Of a stretch of DNA of 64,000 nt, positions 7,245 through 16,497 are shown in pieces. The DNA lies in the NCBI RefSeq assembly GCF_006016075.1, contig NZ_CP040093.1, positions 1,708,501 to 1,772,500 of the forward strand, given 5' to 3'. The DNA comes from Caloramator sp. E03 (GTDB lineage: Bacteria; Bacillota; Clostridia; Clostridiales; Caloramatoraceae). Position 1 is the stretch's first letter; every line of letters begins with the position of its first letter. The notes under the pieces were generated by a model that saw nothing but the letters and a program-made list of their open reading frames with translations, ran no database searches and was not told the DNA's origin. The position numbers were made by a program, and so were the translations under genes.

Positions 7245-9020
7245 AAATGCATATTTTATTATATCTTCATAGTTTGATATTTCAACGTTTTTATAGAAAA
7301 TCTTTAATATTTCATCATATTTATTACCACTGCGAACAAGACCTATTACTCCATATTGGCTCATTCCGGCACCATCACCAAATCCACCACCGTATAATGT
7401 TATGCTCTTAAGTTTTTTGTTTATATATTGTTTATCAATGATAAAGAAGCCAGAGGGAATCCTTGAAGGATTTTTAATTTTATCGCCATATAAAGGAGTG
7501 ATTTCAAAACCATCCTTTTTAGGAGTTATAACGTTTCTAATATTAGATTCCTTTATTATCTTATATTCTCCTGTGTCGGCTACTATAATAGCTTCCATTA
7601 TTATTCCTGATTTTCCACGTTTACTTATATAAATGTCTTTGATATTGCCAATCCCCTCTTTAGGTATATTTGCCTTCTTGTATATGTTAAAAAACCATTT
7701 CTTTTGAAAAAATTCCGGATTTTTTGATGCCCAAGAATAAATATTTTCATTTATAGCTTTTTCAAGAGTAGCGATATCTATATCAATCTTCCATCTAAAA
7801 TAAGGGGAGTTAGAATCATAAGCTTTTACTGTCCAATCTTTAAAAAATTCTGAAGCAATTTCTTCGTTTGATAAATCTTTTATTCCACTATCAGTATAAT
7901 CGTTAAAATCAAGATAAGGTTCTGGATTGTTTTTTAAGTCTTTACTAGAAGTAAACCATATTTCATTAAATGGTGCCCCAACACCACAAGAAGTAGAGCA
8001 GTATTTTGCATCAATTATTTTCTTGTTGTAAGTAAGAATTTTACCACGTGTTTCTTCAATAGCTCTATTGCAAAGAATGTTAGAAGGTTGACTGTTATAT
8101 GATTGACTTAAAACTGTATCATCAAGATTAAACCCATACTTTGCAAAACGCCCAGATAAGGTATCAGAAAGGGCATAAGTTCTTGCAGCTATTGCCTGTA
8201 CTTTATAACCTTCAATACCTGCATTGCTTGGCATTTCGGATGGAACTACAAACCTAAGATAATCTTCAATACTTACTTCATTTATAATTCTTAAATTGTT
8301 GCTATATATATATATTTCAAAATTTCCATAATATGTTGGTATATAATTATTTGATCTTTTTAAAGTTGGTACTGATATTGGGTCATTTGAAGATGAGGAA
8401 ATATATACCCTCTTATTAAATAAACCAATATCAGAAACTTTTTCTAAAGCAGTTTTATTTGTTTTATATATAGATAATAAAATAGAATTATTTTTAACAT
8501 CAGCCTTTATACTTTCATCTTTTTTTGTTTTATATTCTCCTTTTTCTGTTTTTATTATAAGTCCCTTTTTTGAAGAAAAGATTACACTTGAGTGATTAAG
8601 TGAAGAAAAATCAGCATTGGATATACCTATTCTTAATTTGTTTATTTCTGGTATACCTACTAATACAGCTCCTACATGGCCTTTTTCATCTGTGATAAAT
8701 TTGTAGGAAGAACAGCCTACAATAACGCTGTTTGAAAAAAGTTTTTTAATATTATTATCAGAAATTTGATAATATAATACTTGTGGATTTAAGTTAAGGC
8801 TAGCATTATCAAGTTCAATTGTATTCTTGTTTTTCATAAGTACTTTACCAGTATAAATTTTTGAAGGAGATATAGATATTACTTTTATTCCTTTAATGTG
8901 AATATTATATGCTAAAGAATCTGAAGTATACATGCTTTTGGGAATATTAATCCATTTTGTTGTATTATTATAATATATTTTTAAGGATATTCTATTTTTA
9001 GATTCCTTTTTATCAAGCAA
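7242..9020 (-). CDS. SpoIID/LytB-domain protein (main frame)
   Basis: 592 codons in one frame. The C-terminal two thirds match SpoIID/LytB: VPSEMPSNAGIEGYKVQAIAARTYA, a CSTSCG segment, and GGFGDGAGMSQYGVIGL near the end. SpoIID is a membrane-anchored lytic transglycosylase that trims peptidoglycan during engulfment. The first 200 or so residues are an extra beta-rich region, so this is longer than classical SpoIID (about 340 aa). The TTG at 9020 is not preceded by a ribosome binding site. A membrane anchor is encoded just upstream in the same frame but reaches a start codon only through a -1 shift (see 9021-9161). Confidence 0.8.
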   Translation of the reverse strand: MLDKKESKNRISLKIYYNNTTKWINIPKSMYTSDSLAYNIHIKGIKVISISPSKIYTGKVLMKNKNTIELDNASLNLNPQVLYYQISDNNIKKLFSNSVIVGCSSYKFITDEKGHVGAVLVGIPEINKLRIGISNADFSSLNHSSVIFSSKKGLIIKTEKGEYKTKKDESIKADVKNNSILLSIYKTNKTALEKVSDIGLFNKRVYISSSSNDPISVPTLKRSNNYIPTYYGNFEIYIYSNNLRIINEVSIEDYLRFVVPSEMPSNAGIEGYKVQAIAARTYALSDTLSGRFAKYGFNLDDTVLSQSYNSQPSNILCNRAIEETRGKILTYNKKIIDAKYCSTSCGVGAPFNEIWFTSSKDLKNNPEPYLDFNDYTDSGIKDLSNEEIASEFFKDWTVKAYDSNSPYFRWKIDIDIATLEKAINENIYSWASKNPEFFQKKWFFNIYKKANIPKEGIGNIKDIYISKRGKSGIIMEAIIVADTGEYKIIKESNIRNVITPKKDGFEITPLYGDKIKNPSRIPSGFFIIDKQYINKKLKSITLYGGGFGDGAGMSQYGVIGLVRSGNKYDEILKIFYKNVEISNYEDIIKYAF

Positions 9021-9161
9021 TATTCCGCAGGATATATTTAAAGGCCTTACAAATAATAAATAATAAAGTCCTATGCTTATTATAAAAAAATAGATAATAT
9101 TAGAATAAATCTTGTATAGTTTTTTCTTTTCTTTCTATTTCTTCTCAAGATATCACCTCTT
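9021..9161 (-). other. Frameshifted N-terminal leader of the SpoIID-like gene
   Basis: On the minus strand, AAGAGGTGA (9161-9153) precedes TTG (9148-9146), which opens a very basic peptide starting MRRNRKKRK. That frame stops after about 22 codons. The main frame, read back from 9020 to 9119, encodes a hydrophobic segment (YFFIISIGLYYLLFV) that is a natural membrane anchor, but a TAG blocks it before any start. The two frames join at A AAA AAC (9125-9119), a classical -1 slippery heptamer in the right phase. The joined product would be about 635 aa. Alternatives: one A missed in sequencing, or a real mutation. Confidence 0.6.
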
Positions 9162-9252
9162 ATCCTGCTAATTATTATATAAAATATTTTAGATAATTTT
9201 AAAGGGATATTATTATATTTTGAAAAATATTTTAAAATTCATATTGATAATT

Positions 9253-10290
9253 TTATTTTATATCAAAGTATTTCAAAATGCATCCAAAAACAAATATAAA
9301 ACTTATTGCACCAAAGGGTGGATATAGATATCTAATAAGATTAGTAAAGCCAACCAAAGTAAATGGAATTGATGATATAATTATAAATAAAACTGAAATT
9401 TTATATGGAATTTTGAAAGAATAGGTTATTCGCTTACATAGACTGTAGACGTTGCTTATTTCTGTTGAAAACATTTCAAGCCAAATTACTATAGTAAGCA
9501 GGGAAGGTAAAATTATACCAAATTTTTTTGCAATATAAAGGTTTGGTATTTCAAAGTTAAAACTTTCTGGATAATATAAAAGTATCGAACAATTAATAAT
9601 TAATGAAATGATTGTTAGTATTATGCTTCCTAAGATACAACCTATTATAAATGATCTTTTCCTTTTAATCTCAATAGTCATTGGGCATAAAACTCCAATA
9701 GCACTCATTATATTAAATGAGGAATAGAGTATTGTAGAAAGTATCCAAGAATTTCTAATAGGTAAAGTGTTCCTTAGAAAAGAATGTATTTGAAAGATTG
9801 GAGTAGAGGATTTTAAAACATGATATCCCATTAATAGTATTGACAGAGTTGAAAGAGGAACTATTAATGTGTTTGTAGCAATCAGACCCTGTGTTGAAAA
9901 AAAACTTACTGTAAGGACAAAGATAGCCATTATAAGTGTTCCTGTTATTTTGTTTATACCTATATATTCATTTAGCATTGCACCTCCGCCGGAGAGCATT
10001 ATTATGTTACTTCCAAATATAAAAAAACTTAGAAACATATCAACAATTATTCCTAATTTTTTTCCAAGAACATTATAAATTATTTCTTTATAGGATTTTA
10101 AATTTAGTTTAAAACATAAATTTATTATTATTAAACAAATTAAGATATAAAGTATGCAGCATAAAATCAATCCATAAAATCCTTTAAAGCCATAAAGACT
10201 AAAAAATTGAAGTATTTCCTGACCAGAAGCAAGGCCTGCACCTATTATGGTACCAGTAAAAACAAAAGCTATTTTAATATTTTCTTTCAT
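9253..10290 (-). CDS. YkvI-family membrane protein
   Basis: 345-aa polytopic membrane protein with about ten hydrophobic segments. It starts with the pattern typical of YkvI proteins (IKIAFVFTGTIIGAGLASGQEI), which resembles the first helix of the APC/LeuT-type transporter superfamily. Members are probably secondary transporters of unknown substrate. AGGAG lies a few bases before the ATG. It is transcribed in the same direction as the SpoIID-like gene, separated by about 100 bases and so possibly co-transcribed. No further specificity can be read. Confidence 0.75.
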   Translation of the reverse strand: MKENIKIAFVFTGTIIGAGLASGQEILQFFSLYGFKGFYGLILCCILYILICLIIINLCFKLNLKSYKEIIYNVLGKKLGIIVDMFLSFFIFGSNIIMLSGGGAMLNEYIGINKITGTLIMAIFVLTVSFFSTQGLIATNTLIVPLSTLSILLMGYHVLKSSTPIFQIHSFLRNTLPIRNSWILSTILYSSFNIMSAIGVLCPMTIEIKRKRSFIIGCILGSIILTIISLIINCSILLYYPESFNFEIPNLYIAKKFGIILPSLLTIVIWLEMFSTEISNVYSLCKRITYSFKIPYKISVLFIIISSIPFTLVGFTNLIRYLYPPFGAISFIFVFGCILKYFDIK

Positions 10291-10431
10291 TTATTACTCC
10301 TAAAATTACTACATAAAATATTATTCTTATAAATAAATAAAAATTCCAAAATATCATAATACTTATATAATCATAAAAATAGCCCTTTTAAGGAATAATA
10401 AAATTAACAAAAACCGAGAAAGGTGAGTATT

Positions 10432-11670
10432 ATGAAGAAATGGTTTTGCATAGTATTAATATTTATTTTGATATTCATGACTGGTTGTCCGGATAATGAA
10501 AAGGAAAAATCTAATGATTCAAATAAGGTAGAAGTAGAAAAAAGCGAAAATATAGACAAAAAGGCAGCCAATGTTTTTGTTAATAATTACTTAACTTATG
10601 TATTAAAAGGTGATTTGAATGGAATGAAATCTTTTTATGCAGATGATTTAAAAGGACAGATTAAAGATGTCCCAGTTATTGCAAACTCCAGACCAGTAAG
10701 CTATAAAATGGAATCAGGCGACAGTGAAGAGGGAAGTTCTAATGAAGGTAAAACTGTAAATTTTAAAGTACATATATATAATAGTGGTCAGGATATGCCT
10801 TATTTTTCTGATGATTTATATAATTATACAGTTGGTTTGCAAGAAGGGAAAATGGTAATAACAAAGATAGAAAAGGAAAAAAGCACGGAAATTTACGAAA
10901 AGGATAAAGCTCTATATAAAAGAGAAGGGGACAAGATAAAAGGTGAAAAAGTATTATCCCTTGCGGATATGCAAGAATATATAAGTTTAAGTAATACATT
11001 ATATCCAGGTCAAAAGATTCCATTGCCAAAGGATAGCTTTGGTCCATGTGGAATATCCCCCGATGGTAAAAGCATATTAATTACTACTAAAGGAATTCCT
11101 AAAGCGCAAAACATTTCGGGATTGGCTGTTGAAAAAGGAGCTACTTGCTATTTTGTTGGATTAATTACTATGAAAGAAAATGAAGAAGAGCAAGAGAGCA
11201 TAAAGAAAGATACTAGTACAAAAGATAGTAAACAAGTTGTAAAACTTGAAGAAGATAAGACAGAATCAAAAGGGGCTTCTAAATCTGAAGAAGGAAGTAA
11301 ACAGCAGCCTCAAGAAGAGGAAAAAACAACCAAAGAACAACTAACAGTTAAAACTTTAGACTTTTATGTTGGATGGAAAATAAAAACAGCTGCTTTTTCT
11401 CCAGATGGTAAAACTATTATGATTGAGTATATACAACCTTCTGGACTTAATAGAATAAAGCTATATAAAACTAAGGAAGGAGAGCCTATAGAGCTTATAA
11501 TTGATAAACAGTTTTTACCGGATAGATTTGGGATAGCATCTCCGTACTTTATATCTCCTCAAGAACTTGTTTTTACAATAGTGCCTGCCAAGGATGCTAC
11601 GTCGGAAGAAGAAAAATTCAAAGGTCAATGGGAATTTGATTTGAAAGAACAAAAGTTAAAACAATATTGA
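10432..11670 (+). CDS. Lipoprotein with beta-propeller-like repeats
   Basis: About 412 aa. I prefer ATG 10432 over the GTG at 10423 because GAAAGGTGAG lies at the right distance. The N-terminus is a lipoprotein signal with hydrophobic core and lipobox MTGC (Cys19), so it is anchored outside the cytoplasmic membrane. A DUF4878-like region may follow (FVNNYLTYVLKGDLNGM). Two segments, GISPDGKSILI and AFSPDGKTIMI, have the S-P-D-G-K pattern of TolB/WD40-type propeller blades. Between them is a Lys/Glu/Ser-rich linker (roughly residues 240-305). Function not recognised. Confidence 0.7.
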   Translation: MKKWFCIVLIFILIFMTGCPDNEKEKSNDSNKVEVEKSENIDKKAANVFVNNYLTYVLKGDLNGMKSFYADDLKGQIKDVPVIANSRPVSYKMESGDSEEGSSNEGKTVNFKVHIYNSGQDMPYFSDDLYNYTVGLQEGKMVITKIEKEKSTEIYEKDKALYKREGDKIKGEKVLSLADMQEYISLSNTLYPGQKIPLPKDSFGPCGISPDGKSILITTKGIPKAQNISGLAVEKGATCYFVGLITMKENEEEQESIKKDTSTKDSKQVVKLEEDKTESKGASKSEEGSKQQPQEEEKTTKEQLTVKTLDFYVGWKIKTAAFSPDGKTIMIEYIQPSGLNRIKLYKTKEGEPIELIIDKQFLPDRFGIASPYFISPQELVFTIVPAKDATSEEEKFKGQWEFDLKEQKLKQY

Positions 11671-11769
11671 ACATATATTTTCCTAAACATTATTTTACAT
11701 TATTGAAAGATAAGGATGTATATTCTATAATTTAGAAAGAATAAGTAGTTTAGGGTAGGGGGGTATTTA

Positions 11770-11922
11770 ATGAAGTATAATGATAAAGTTATAAGTTTGA
11801 GGCGTAAAAGGTTTGAAAAAAAGCTTCATAAATTATTATTTTTTGTTAGAAATTTAAAATTCTTAGTAAAGAAAGATAAGAAAAGGAATTGGAGCGATAA
11901 TTTAAAAAAATTAGCCCATTAG
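11770..11922 (+). CDS. Small basic protein, unknown
   Basis: A 50-codon frame with a strong G-rich site (GGGTAGGGGGG) six bases before the ATG. The product is very basic (many Lys and Arg), with a short hydrophobic stretch LLFFVRNLKFLV, and ends LKKLAH. No family recognised. It stands alone between the lipoprotein gene and the ABC ATPase. The ribosome binding site is the main argument that it is real. Confidence 0.5.
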   Translation: MKYNDKVISLRRKRFEKKLHKLLFFVRNLKFLVKKDKKRNWSDNLKKLAH

Positions 11923-12021
11923 TTTTGTTTATTATGTATAAATTATTCATACAATTTAGACATATCATTAAAATTTATTTAGTGTTAATATTTACTAAAT
12001 GGTATTTATGGGGGGTTGCTT

Positions 12022-13131
12022 ATGGCAAAAGTTGTTTTAAAGAATATATGTAAGGTATATCCGGGTAATGTGTCCGCTGTAAAAAACGTTAACCTTGAAA
12101 TTGAAGATAAGGAGTTTGTGGTTCTTGTTGGGCCATCAGGATGTGGAAAATCTACAACTTTAAGAATGATTGCAGGGCTTGAAGAAATCACTTCTGGAGA
12201 ACTCTATATAGGGGATAAATTATGTAATGATGTAGCACCAAAGGATAGAGATATAGCTATGGTTTTCCAAAACTATGCTCTTTATCCACACATGACTGTT
12301 TATGAAAATATGGCCTTTGGGTTAAAGTTAAGAAAGGTTCCAAAGGATATTATTGACAAAAAGGTTAGGGAAGCAGCAAAGAGCCTTGATATTGAGCATC
12401 TTTTAGACAGAAAGCCAAAGGCACTATCAGGAGGGCAAAGACAAAGAGTTGCATTGGGAAGAGCAATAGTTCGTGAACCTAAGGTATTTTTAATGGACGA
12501 GCCCCTGTCAAATCTTGATGCAAAGCTGAGAGTGCAAATGAGAGCAGAGATTTCAAAACTTCATAAAAAGCTAAATACTACATTTATTTATGTTACCCAT
12601 GATCAGACTGAAGCTATGACGATGGGTACAAAGATAGTTGTAATGAAAGATGGGGTGATTCAGCAGGTAGATACTCCACAGAGAATATATGAGCATCCAG
12701 CAAATATTTTCGTAGCAGGATTTATGGGAAGTCCTCAGATGAACTTTATAAATGCAAAACTTATAAAAGAAGGAAATAAGGTGCTTGTAAGTTTTGGGAA
12801 GGTAAAACTTGCTCTTCCAGAGGATAAGGCTAATATTGTAATTGAAAAGGGATGTGTTAATAAAGAGGTTATATTCGGCATAAGACCTCAACATATAGAT
12901 GATAGTTTGGAAGCTATTAACCAAAATCCAGAAACAGTTGTCGAGGCTAAGGTGGAGTTGATAGAGCACATGGGTTCAGAGACTTATTTATATCTTATTT
13001 GTGAAGACAATAATATAATAGCACGAGTTGCACCTACAAGTAAAACCAAAACAGATGAAACGGTTAGAGTAGCATTTGAAATGAGCAATGTTCATATATT
13101 CGATAAAGAAACAGAACTATCTGTTTTTTAA
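12022..13131 (+). CDS. ugpC: Sugar ABC transporter ATPase (UgpC/MsmK/MsmX type)
   Basis: 369 aa from ATG 12022 (typical start MAKVVLKNI; a TTG at 12016 is less likely). It has Walker A GPSGCGKST, Q-loop, signature LSGGQRQRV, Walker B VFLMDEPLSNLDAKL, the H-loop in VTHDQTEAMT, and a C-terminal TOBE-like regulatory region of about 120 aa. Proteins of this type energise carbohydrate importers and are often shared by several of them. No permease or binding protein is adjacent, as for MsmX, which supports a shared ATPase. The downstream PucR-type regulator follows within 11 bases. Confidence 0.88.
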   Translation: MAKVVLKNICKVYPGNVSAVKNVNLEIEDKEFVVLVGPSGCGKSTTLRMIAGLEEITSGELYIGDKLCNDVAPKDRDIAMVFQNYALYPHMTVYENMAFGLKLRKVPKDIIDKKVREAAKSLDIEHLLDRKPKALSGGQRQRVALGRAIVREPKVFLMDEPLSNLDAKLRVQMRAEISKLHKKLNTTFIYVTHDQTEAMTMGTKIVVMKDGVIQQVDTPQRIYEHPANIFVAGFMGSPQMNFINAKLIKEGNKVLVSFGKVKLALPEDKANIVIEKGCVNKEVIFGIRPQHIDDSLEAINQNPETVVEAKVELIEHMGSETYLYLICEDNNIIARVAPTSKTKTDETVRVAFEMSNVHIFDKETELSVF

Positions 13132-13142
13132 TGGAGGATTTT

Positions 13143-14072
13143 ATGGATTTTTGTGAAGGCATTGGAAAGACATTGAATTGTAAAATAGGAGTATATGATT
13201 TAAAAGGCAACCTTATTTGTGGGGAAGATGTTGGTTATTTAAATACTGATGATATGCTTATTAAGGATGGTTTAACATACATAAAGTGTGATAAAGTAAT
13301 CGTTAGTGTAAGCTCTTTGCTTTCACAGGATGCCGTTAATTTATTAAAGCTTATAATTTATAATGTGTATGAAAAGGAGGCTGCAAATTTGATGCAGCCT
13401 ATTGAATATATTTTAAAACATGATGTGCCTTATGAAAGTTTAAAAGGAAGATATGAAGGATATAAAGCTTTATATATTAAATGCAATGAAGATATAGAGG
13501 ATGTTCTTTTAAACGTTTATAGTGGATATAATGTAGAGTTTGTTAAAGACGAAAATGGTATATATTTAATCAAAAAATTTGAAGATGATGAAAACGAGGC
13601 TAATTCAATTATAAATGGAATTTGGGATGAAAAGGGTATTAATGTAATAATAGGTTCTGGAAAAACTGTTAAGGGTGAATATACTATTAAACATTCTGCA
13701 GAAAATGCAAAGATATCAGCATATCTTGCTGAAAGGTTAGGATTTAAAAATGGTTATTTTATTTATGAAAAAATGGTAATATATGATTTGATTAATGGAT
13801 TGAGAAGGGATTTTTTAGAGAAGTTGTTTAGTAGTATTGATAATGATTTTTTAAATATTTTAAGGGATAGGGAACTTATAAATACAGCTGAAGAATTTTT
13901 AAGATGTGATTTAAACATAAGTGAAGCAGCAAGAAGGCTTTACATACATAGAAATACTCTTTTATACAGAATTGAAAAGATAAAATTAATGACAGGGCTT
14001 GATATAAAAGCTTTTGAAGAGGCTATGGTTTTTAAATTGCTTATTACAGTTTATAGACTAAAATTTAGTTGA
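13143..14072 (+). CDS. PucR/CdaR-type transcriptional regulator
   Basis: 309 aa. The C-terminus has the PucR helix-turn-helix (HTH_30): FLRCDLNISEAARRLYIHRNTLLYRIEKIK, followed by the short helical end. The N-terminal 200 or so residues look like a ligand-sensing region similar to that of sugar-diacid and purine regulators, but I cannot name the ligand. Start ATG 13143 is chosen because GGAGG sits at 13133-13137; an ATG at 13131 overlaps the stop of the ATPase gene and has no site of its own. Coupling to the sugar ATPase suggests it controls carbohydrate uptake. Confidence 0.75.
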   Translation: MDFCEGIGKTLNCKIGVYDLKGNLICGEDVGYLNTDDMLIKDGLTYIKCDKVIVSVSSLLSQDAVNLLKLIIYNVYEKEAANLMQPIEYILKHDVPYESLKGRYEGYKALYIKCNEDIEDVLLNVYSGYNVEFVKDENGIYLIKKFEDDENEANSIINGIWDEKGINVIIGSGKTVKGEYTIKHSAENAKISAYLAERLGFKNGYFIYEKMVIYDLINGLRRDFLEKLFSSIDNDFLNILRDRELINTAEEFLRCDLNISEAARRLYIHRNTLLYRIEKIKLMTGLDIKAFEEAMVFKLLITVYRLKFS

Positions 14073-14132
14073 TGGAATTATTTGTTTGTGATAGCCTCTA
14101 TTTTAGGTTAAAATATAATAGGGGTTGATTTT

Positions 14133-14834
14133 ATGAAGATAAATTTAATACCATCTGTTGAATATATAAATGAAAAAGAGATAGAAGGGAAAATTGCGGT
14201 AGTTATAGATGTTTTAAGGGCAACATCGGTAATTACAACAGCTCTTTATAATGGGGCCAGTGAAGTAGTAACTACAGTAGAAATTGAAGAAGCTCTAAAT
14301 TATAGAGATAAAAATAGCATACTTGGAGGAGAGAGAAAAGCACTTAAAATTGATGGATTTGATCTTAGTAATTCTCCTTGTGAGTACAGAAAAGAAATAG
14401 TTGCAGGAAAGAGGGTAATATTAACAACAACAAATGGGACAAGAACAATAAATAAATCTATAAAGGCTGAAAGCATACTTATTGGTTGTATGCTTAATGG
14501 AAAAGCTATTGCAAAAAAAATCGTTGAATGTAATAGGGATACTTGCATAGTTTGTGCAGGAACCAAAGGAAGGTTTTCATTGGATGATTTTATTTGTGCA
14601 GGAAAGATACTAAACGATATTGTTGAATGTATTAATGTAGAGCTTGATGATTTTGCAACTGCTGCATTTTTAGCCTATAAAGATAATAGGAAGGATGTTT
14701 TGTCATATATTAAAAATGCTTCTCACTATAGGTATCTTGTTTCTATAGGACTTGAGGATGATATAAAATATTGCTTTAAAGAAGATGTTTTTGATATTGT
14801 TCCTGAGTATAAGGATGGTAGTATAAGAATATGA
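14133..14834 (+). CDS. comB: 2-phosphosulfolactate phosphatase family protein (ComB)
   Basis: 233 aa with ComB family features: VVIDVLRATSVITTAL near the N-terminus, LGGERKALKIDGFDLSNSP, and TTTNGTRTI. In archaea ComB makes sulfolactate in coenzyme M synthesis. In clostridia the gene is common without the rest of that pathway, so the physiological substrate here is uncertain. It probably has its own promoter (TATAAT about 20 bases before the start) and ends at a terminator shared with the convergent rlmI gene. Confidence 0.85.
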   Translation: MKINLIPSVEYINEKEIEGKIAVVIDVLRATSVITTALYNGASEVVTTVEIEEALNYRDKNSILGGERKALKIDGFDLSNSPCEYRKEIVAGKRVILTTTNGTRTINKSIKAESILIGCMLNGKAIAKKIVECNRDTCIVCAGTKGRFSLDDFICAGKILNDIVECINVELDDFATAAFLAYKDNRKDVLSYIKNASHYRYLVSIGLEDDIKYCFKEDVFDIVPEYKDGSIRI

Positions 14835-14840
14835 ATAATT

Positions 14841-14903
14841 AAAGGGTTTAATATAATGTTTAAACTTTATAATAAGTTAAGCATCATATTGAACCCTTTT
14901 TTA
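14841..14903. terminator. Bidirectional terminator between comB and rlmI
   Basis: Arms AAAGGGTTTAATATAATG and CATCATATTGAACCCTTT pair with few mismatches and are followed by TTTT. Confidence 0.8.
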
Positions 14904-16076
14904 TTAGATTATTTGAAGTATAAGGAATTTAAGGTATAAAGTTTCTCCAGAATTCCAGAGCACGGGGTGGTCCTTTGCCTGAGTTCTAAATTCTATTTGC
15001 CTAATTGTTTTTTTAGCATCCTTTGCAGCATCCATTATAACATCCATAAAAAGTTCAGGATACATATAGTGGGAACAGGAACAGGTTACTAAAAAGCCTC
15101 CGGGCTTTAAAAGTTTCATGCCTCTAAGGTTAATTTCTTTATATCCTCTAATAGCTCCTTCAATGGCAGATCGGCTTTTGGTAAAAGCAGGGGGATCTAA
15201 TATTACAACGTCATACCTTCTTCCTTCCTTAACCCATTTATGAAGTACGTCAAAGGCGTTATGAACTTCAAATTTACATACGTCAGATAGATTGTTTAGT
15301 TGTGCGTTTTTCCTTGCAAATTCTACAGCATGTTCTGATACATCAAGTCCAAGTACACTTTTTGCACCAAAATAGCCAGCATGAAGAGAAAAAGAACCTG
15401 TGTGGCAAAAACAATCAAGAACATCAGAGCCTTTTACTATGTCTTTAATTGAGGCCCTGTTTTCCTTTTGATCAAGGAAATAACCAGTTTTTTGACCTTC
15501 GGCAATGTCAACATAAAATTTAACACCATTTTCAGAAGTTTGTATAGTTGTATCAAAGGGCTCAGATAAAAAACCTTTATATTGATTTAATCCTTCAAGT
15601 TCTCTAACGGGTACATCATTTCTTTCATATATTCCCTTTGGATTAAATATTTCATTTAATACTTTTACAATCGTATTTTTCCATTTATCAATACCGTAAG
15701 CAAGGGTTTGGATTACAAGATAATCACTGTATTTGTCTACAATAAGTGCAGGTAGGAAATCTGCCTCACCAAAAACTACTCTGCAGCATGTAGTTTCAAT
15801 AACTTTTTTTCTATATTCCCAAGCTGCTTTTATTCTCCTTCTAAAAAACTCTTCATCTATTTCTTCGTTTTTATCTCTTGTCATAATTCTAACTGTAATT
15901 TGGGATTTAGGATTAATATATCCTTTTCCTATAAATTTTTCTTTAAAATTATATACCTCAACAATATCTCCAATGTTATAATCACCAATTATTTTTTCTA
16001 TTTCATTTGAATAAACCCATGGATGACCATCTTCTACTCTAAGGCCCTTTTTATAACCAAGATATACCTTTGCCAT
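14904..16076 (-). CDS. rlmI: Class I SAM-dependent rRNA methyltransferase (RlmI-like)
   Basis: 390 aa. An N-terminal PUA-like domain begins with the typical GLRVEDGHPWVYSNEI. A Rossmann methyltransferase domain follows with DCFCHTGSFSLHAG (SAM motif I), LGLDVSEHAVEFA, VVILDPPAFTKS (motif IV) and a Cys-rich CSCSHYM segment with the catalytic cysteine expected in RNA m5C enzymes. RlmI modifies C1962 of 23S rRNA in E. coli; the same target is inferred here. GGAGG precedes the ATG. Confidence 0.88.
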   Translation of the reverse strand: MAKVYLGYKKGLRVEDGHPWVYSNEIEKIIGDYNIGDIVEVYNFKEKFIGKGYINPKSQITVRIMTRDKNEEIDEEFFRRRIKAAWEYRKKVIETTCCRVVFGEADFLPALIVDKYSDYLVIQTLAYGIDKWKNTIVKVLNEIFNPKGIYERNDVPVRELEGLNQYKGFLSEPFDTTIQTSENGVKFYVDIAEGQKTGYFLDQKENRASIKDIVKGSDVLDCFCHTGSFSLHAGYFGAKSVLGLDVSEHAVEFARKNAQLNNLSDVCKFEVHNAFDVLHKWVKEGRRYDVVILDPPAFTKSRSAIEGAIRGYKEINLRGMKLLKPGGFLVTCSCSHYMYPELFMDVIMDAAKDAKKTIRQIEFRTQAKDHPVLWNSGETLYLKFLILQII

Positions 16077-16152
16077 TTGAATTCCTCCATATTATAAATT
16101 ACATTAGTAGTATAGCATAATATAGAAAAAAATAAACAGGCATAGGCCTGTT

Positions 16153-16497
16153 TTATTTATGTTTATTTACATAATCTCTTAATATATGTATATCATTAAG
16201 ATTTAGTGATATAAATTCTCCTCCTGATGTATATATTCCGTTATCAACCTTGCTCCAATTTATTTTGACCATAGCTTTAAAAGGGATATTATCTTCAACT
16301 CTAAAATAAAATGATAGAAAACTTTGAACAGGAATATAAAAATTTGACTGTAGACATATCCCGGTTTCTGAAACGTTTAATACAAAAAGATGTCCCTCTT
16401 CTTTGAAGGTTCTTTGTTCACCATTATACATTAAAGTAGGATAAAGTATCTCACAGTCCATATCAGCTCTTTCATATCTGCGCCTTTCTACCCCAAT
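16153..16497 (-). CDS. PilZ-domain protein, apparent ATT start
   Basis: PilZ domains bind cyclic-di-GMP through an N-terminal RxxxR motif and a later D/NxSxxG motif. Here NVSETG is clear. The arginine motif ERRRYERADMDCEILYP lies upstream of the only in-frame ATG (16461), which would remove it. Read back in frame, the sequence continues to GVERRRYER and an ATT codon (16497-16495) that has a perfect AGGAGGG (16509-16503) five bases away. No ATG, GTG or TTG lies between. The gene therefore seems to start at ATT, or to have lost its normal start. 114 aa in the longer form, 102 in the shorter. Confidence 0.7.
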   Translation of the reverse strand: MGVERRRYERADMDCEILYPTLMYNGEQRTFKEEGHLFVLNVSETGICLQSNFYIPVQSFLSFYFRVEDNIPFKAMVKINWSKVDNGIYTSGGEFISLNLNDIHILRDYVNKHK

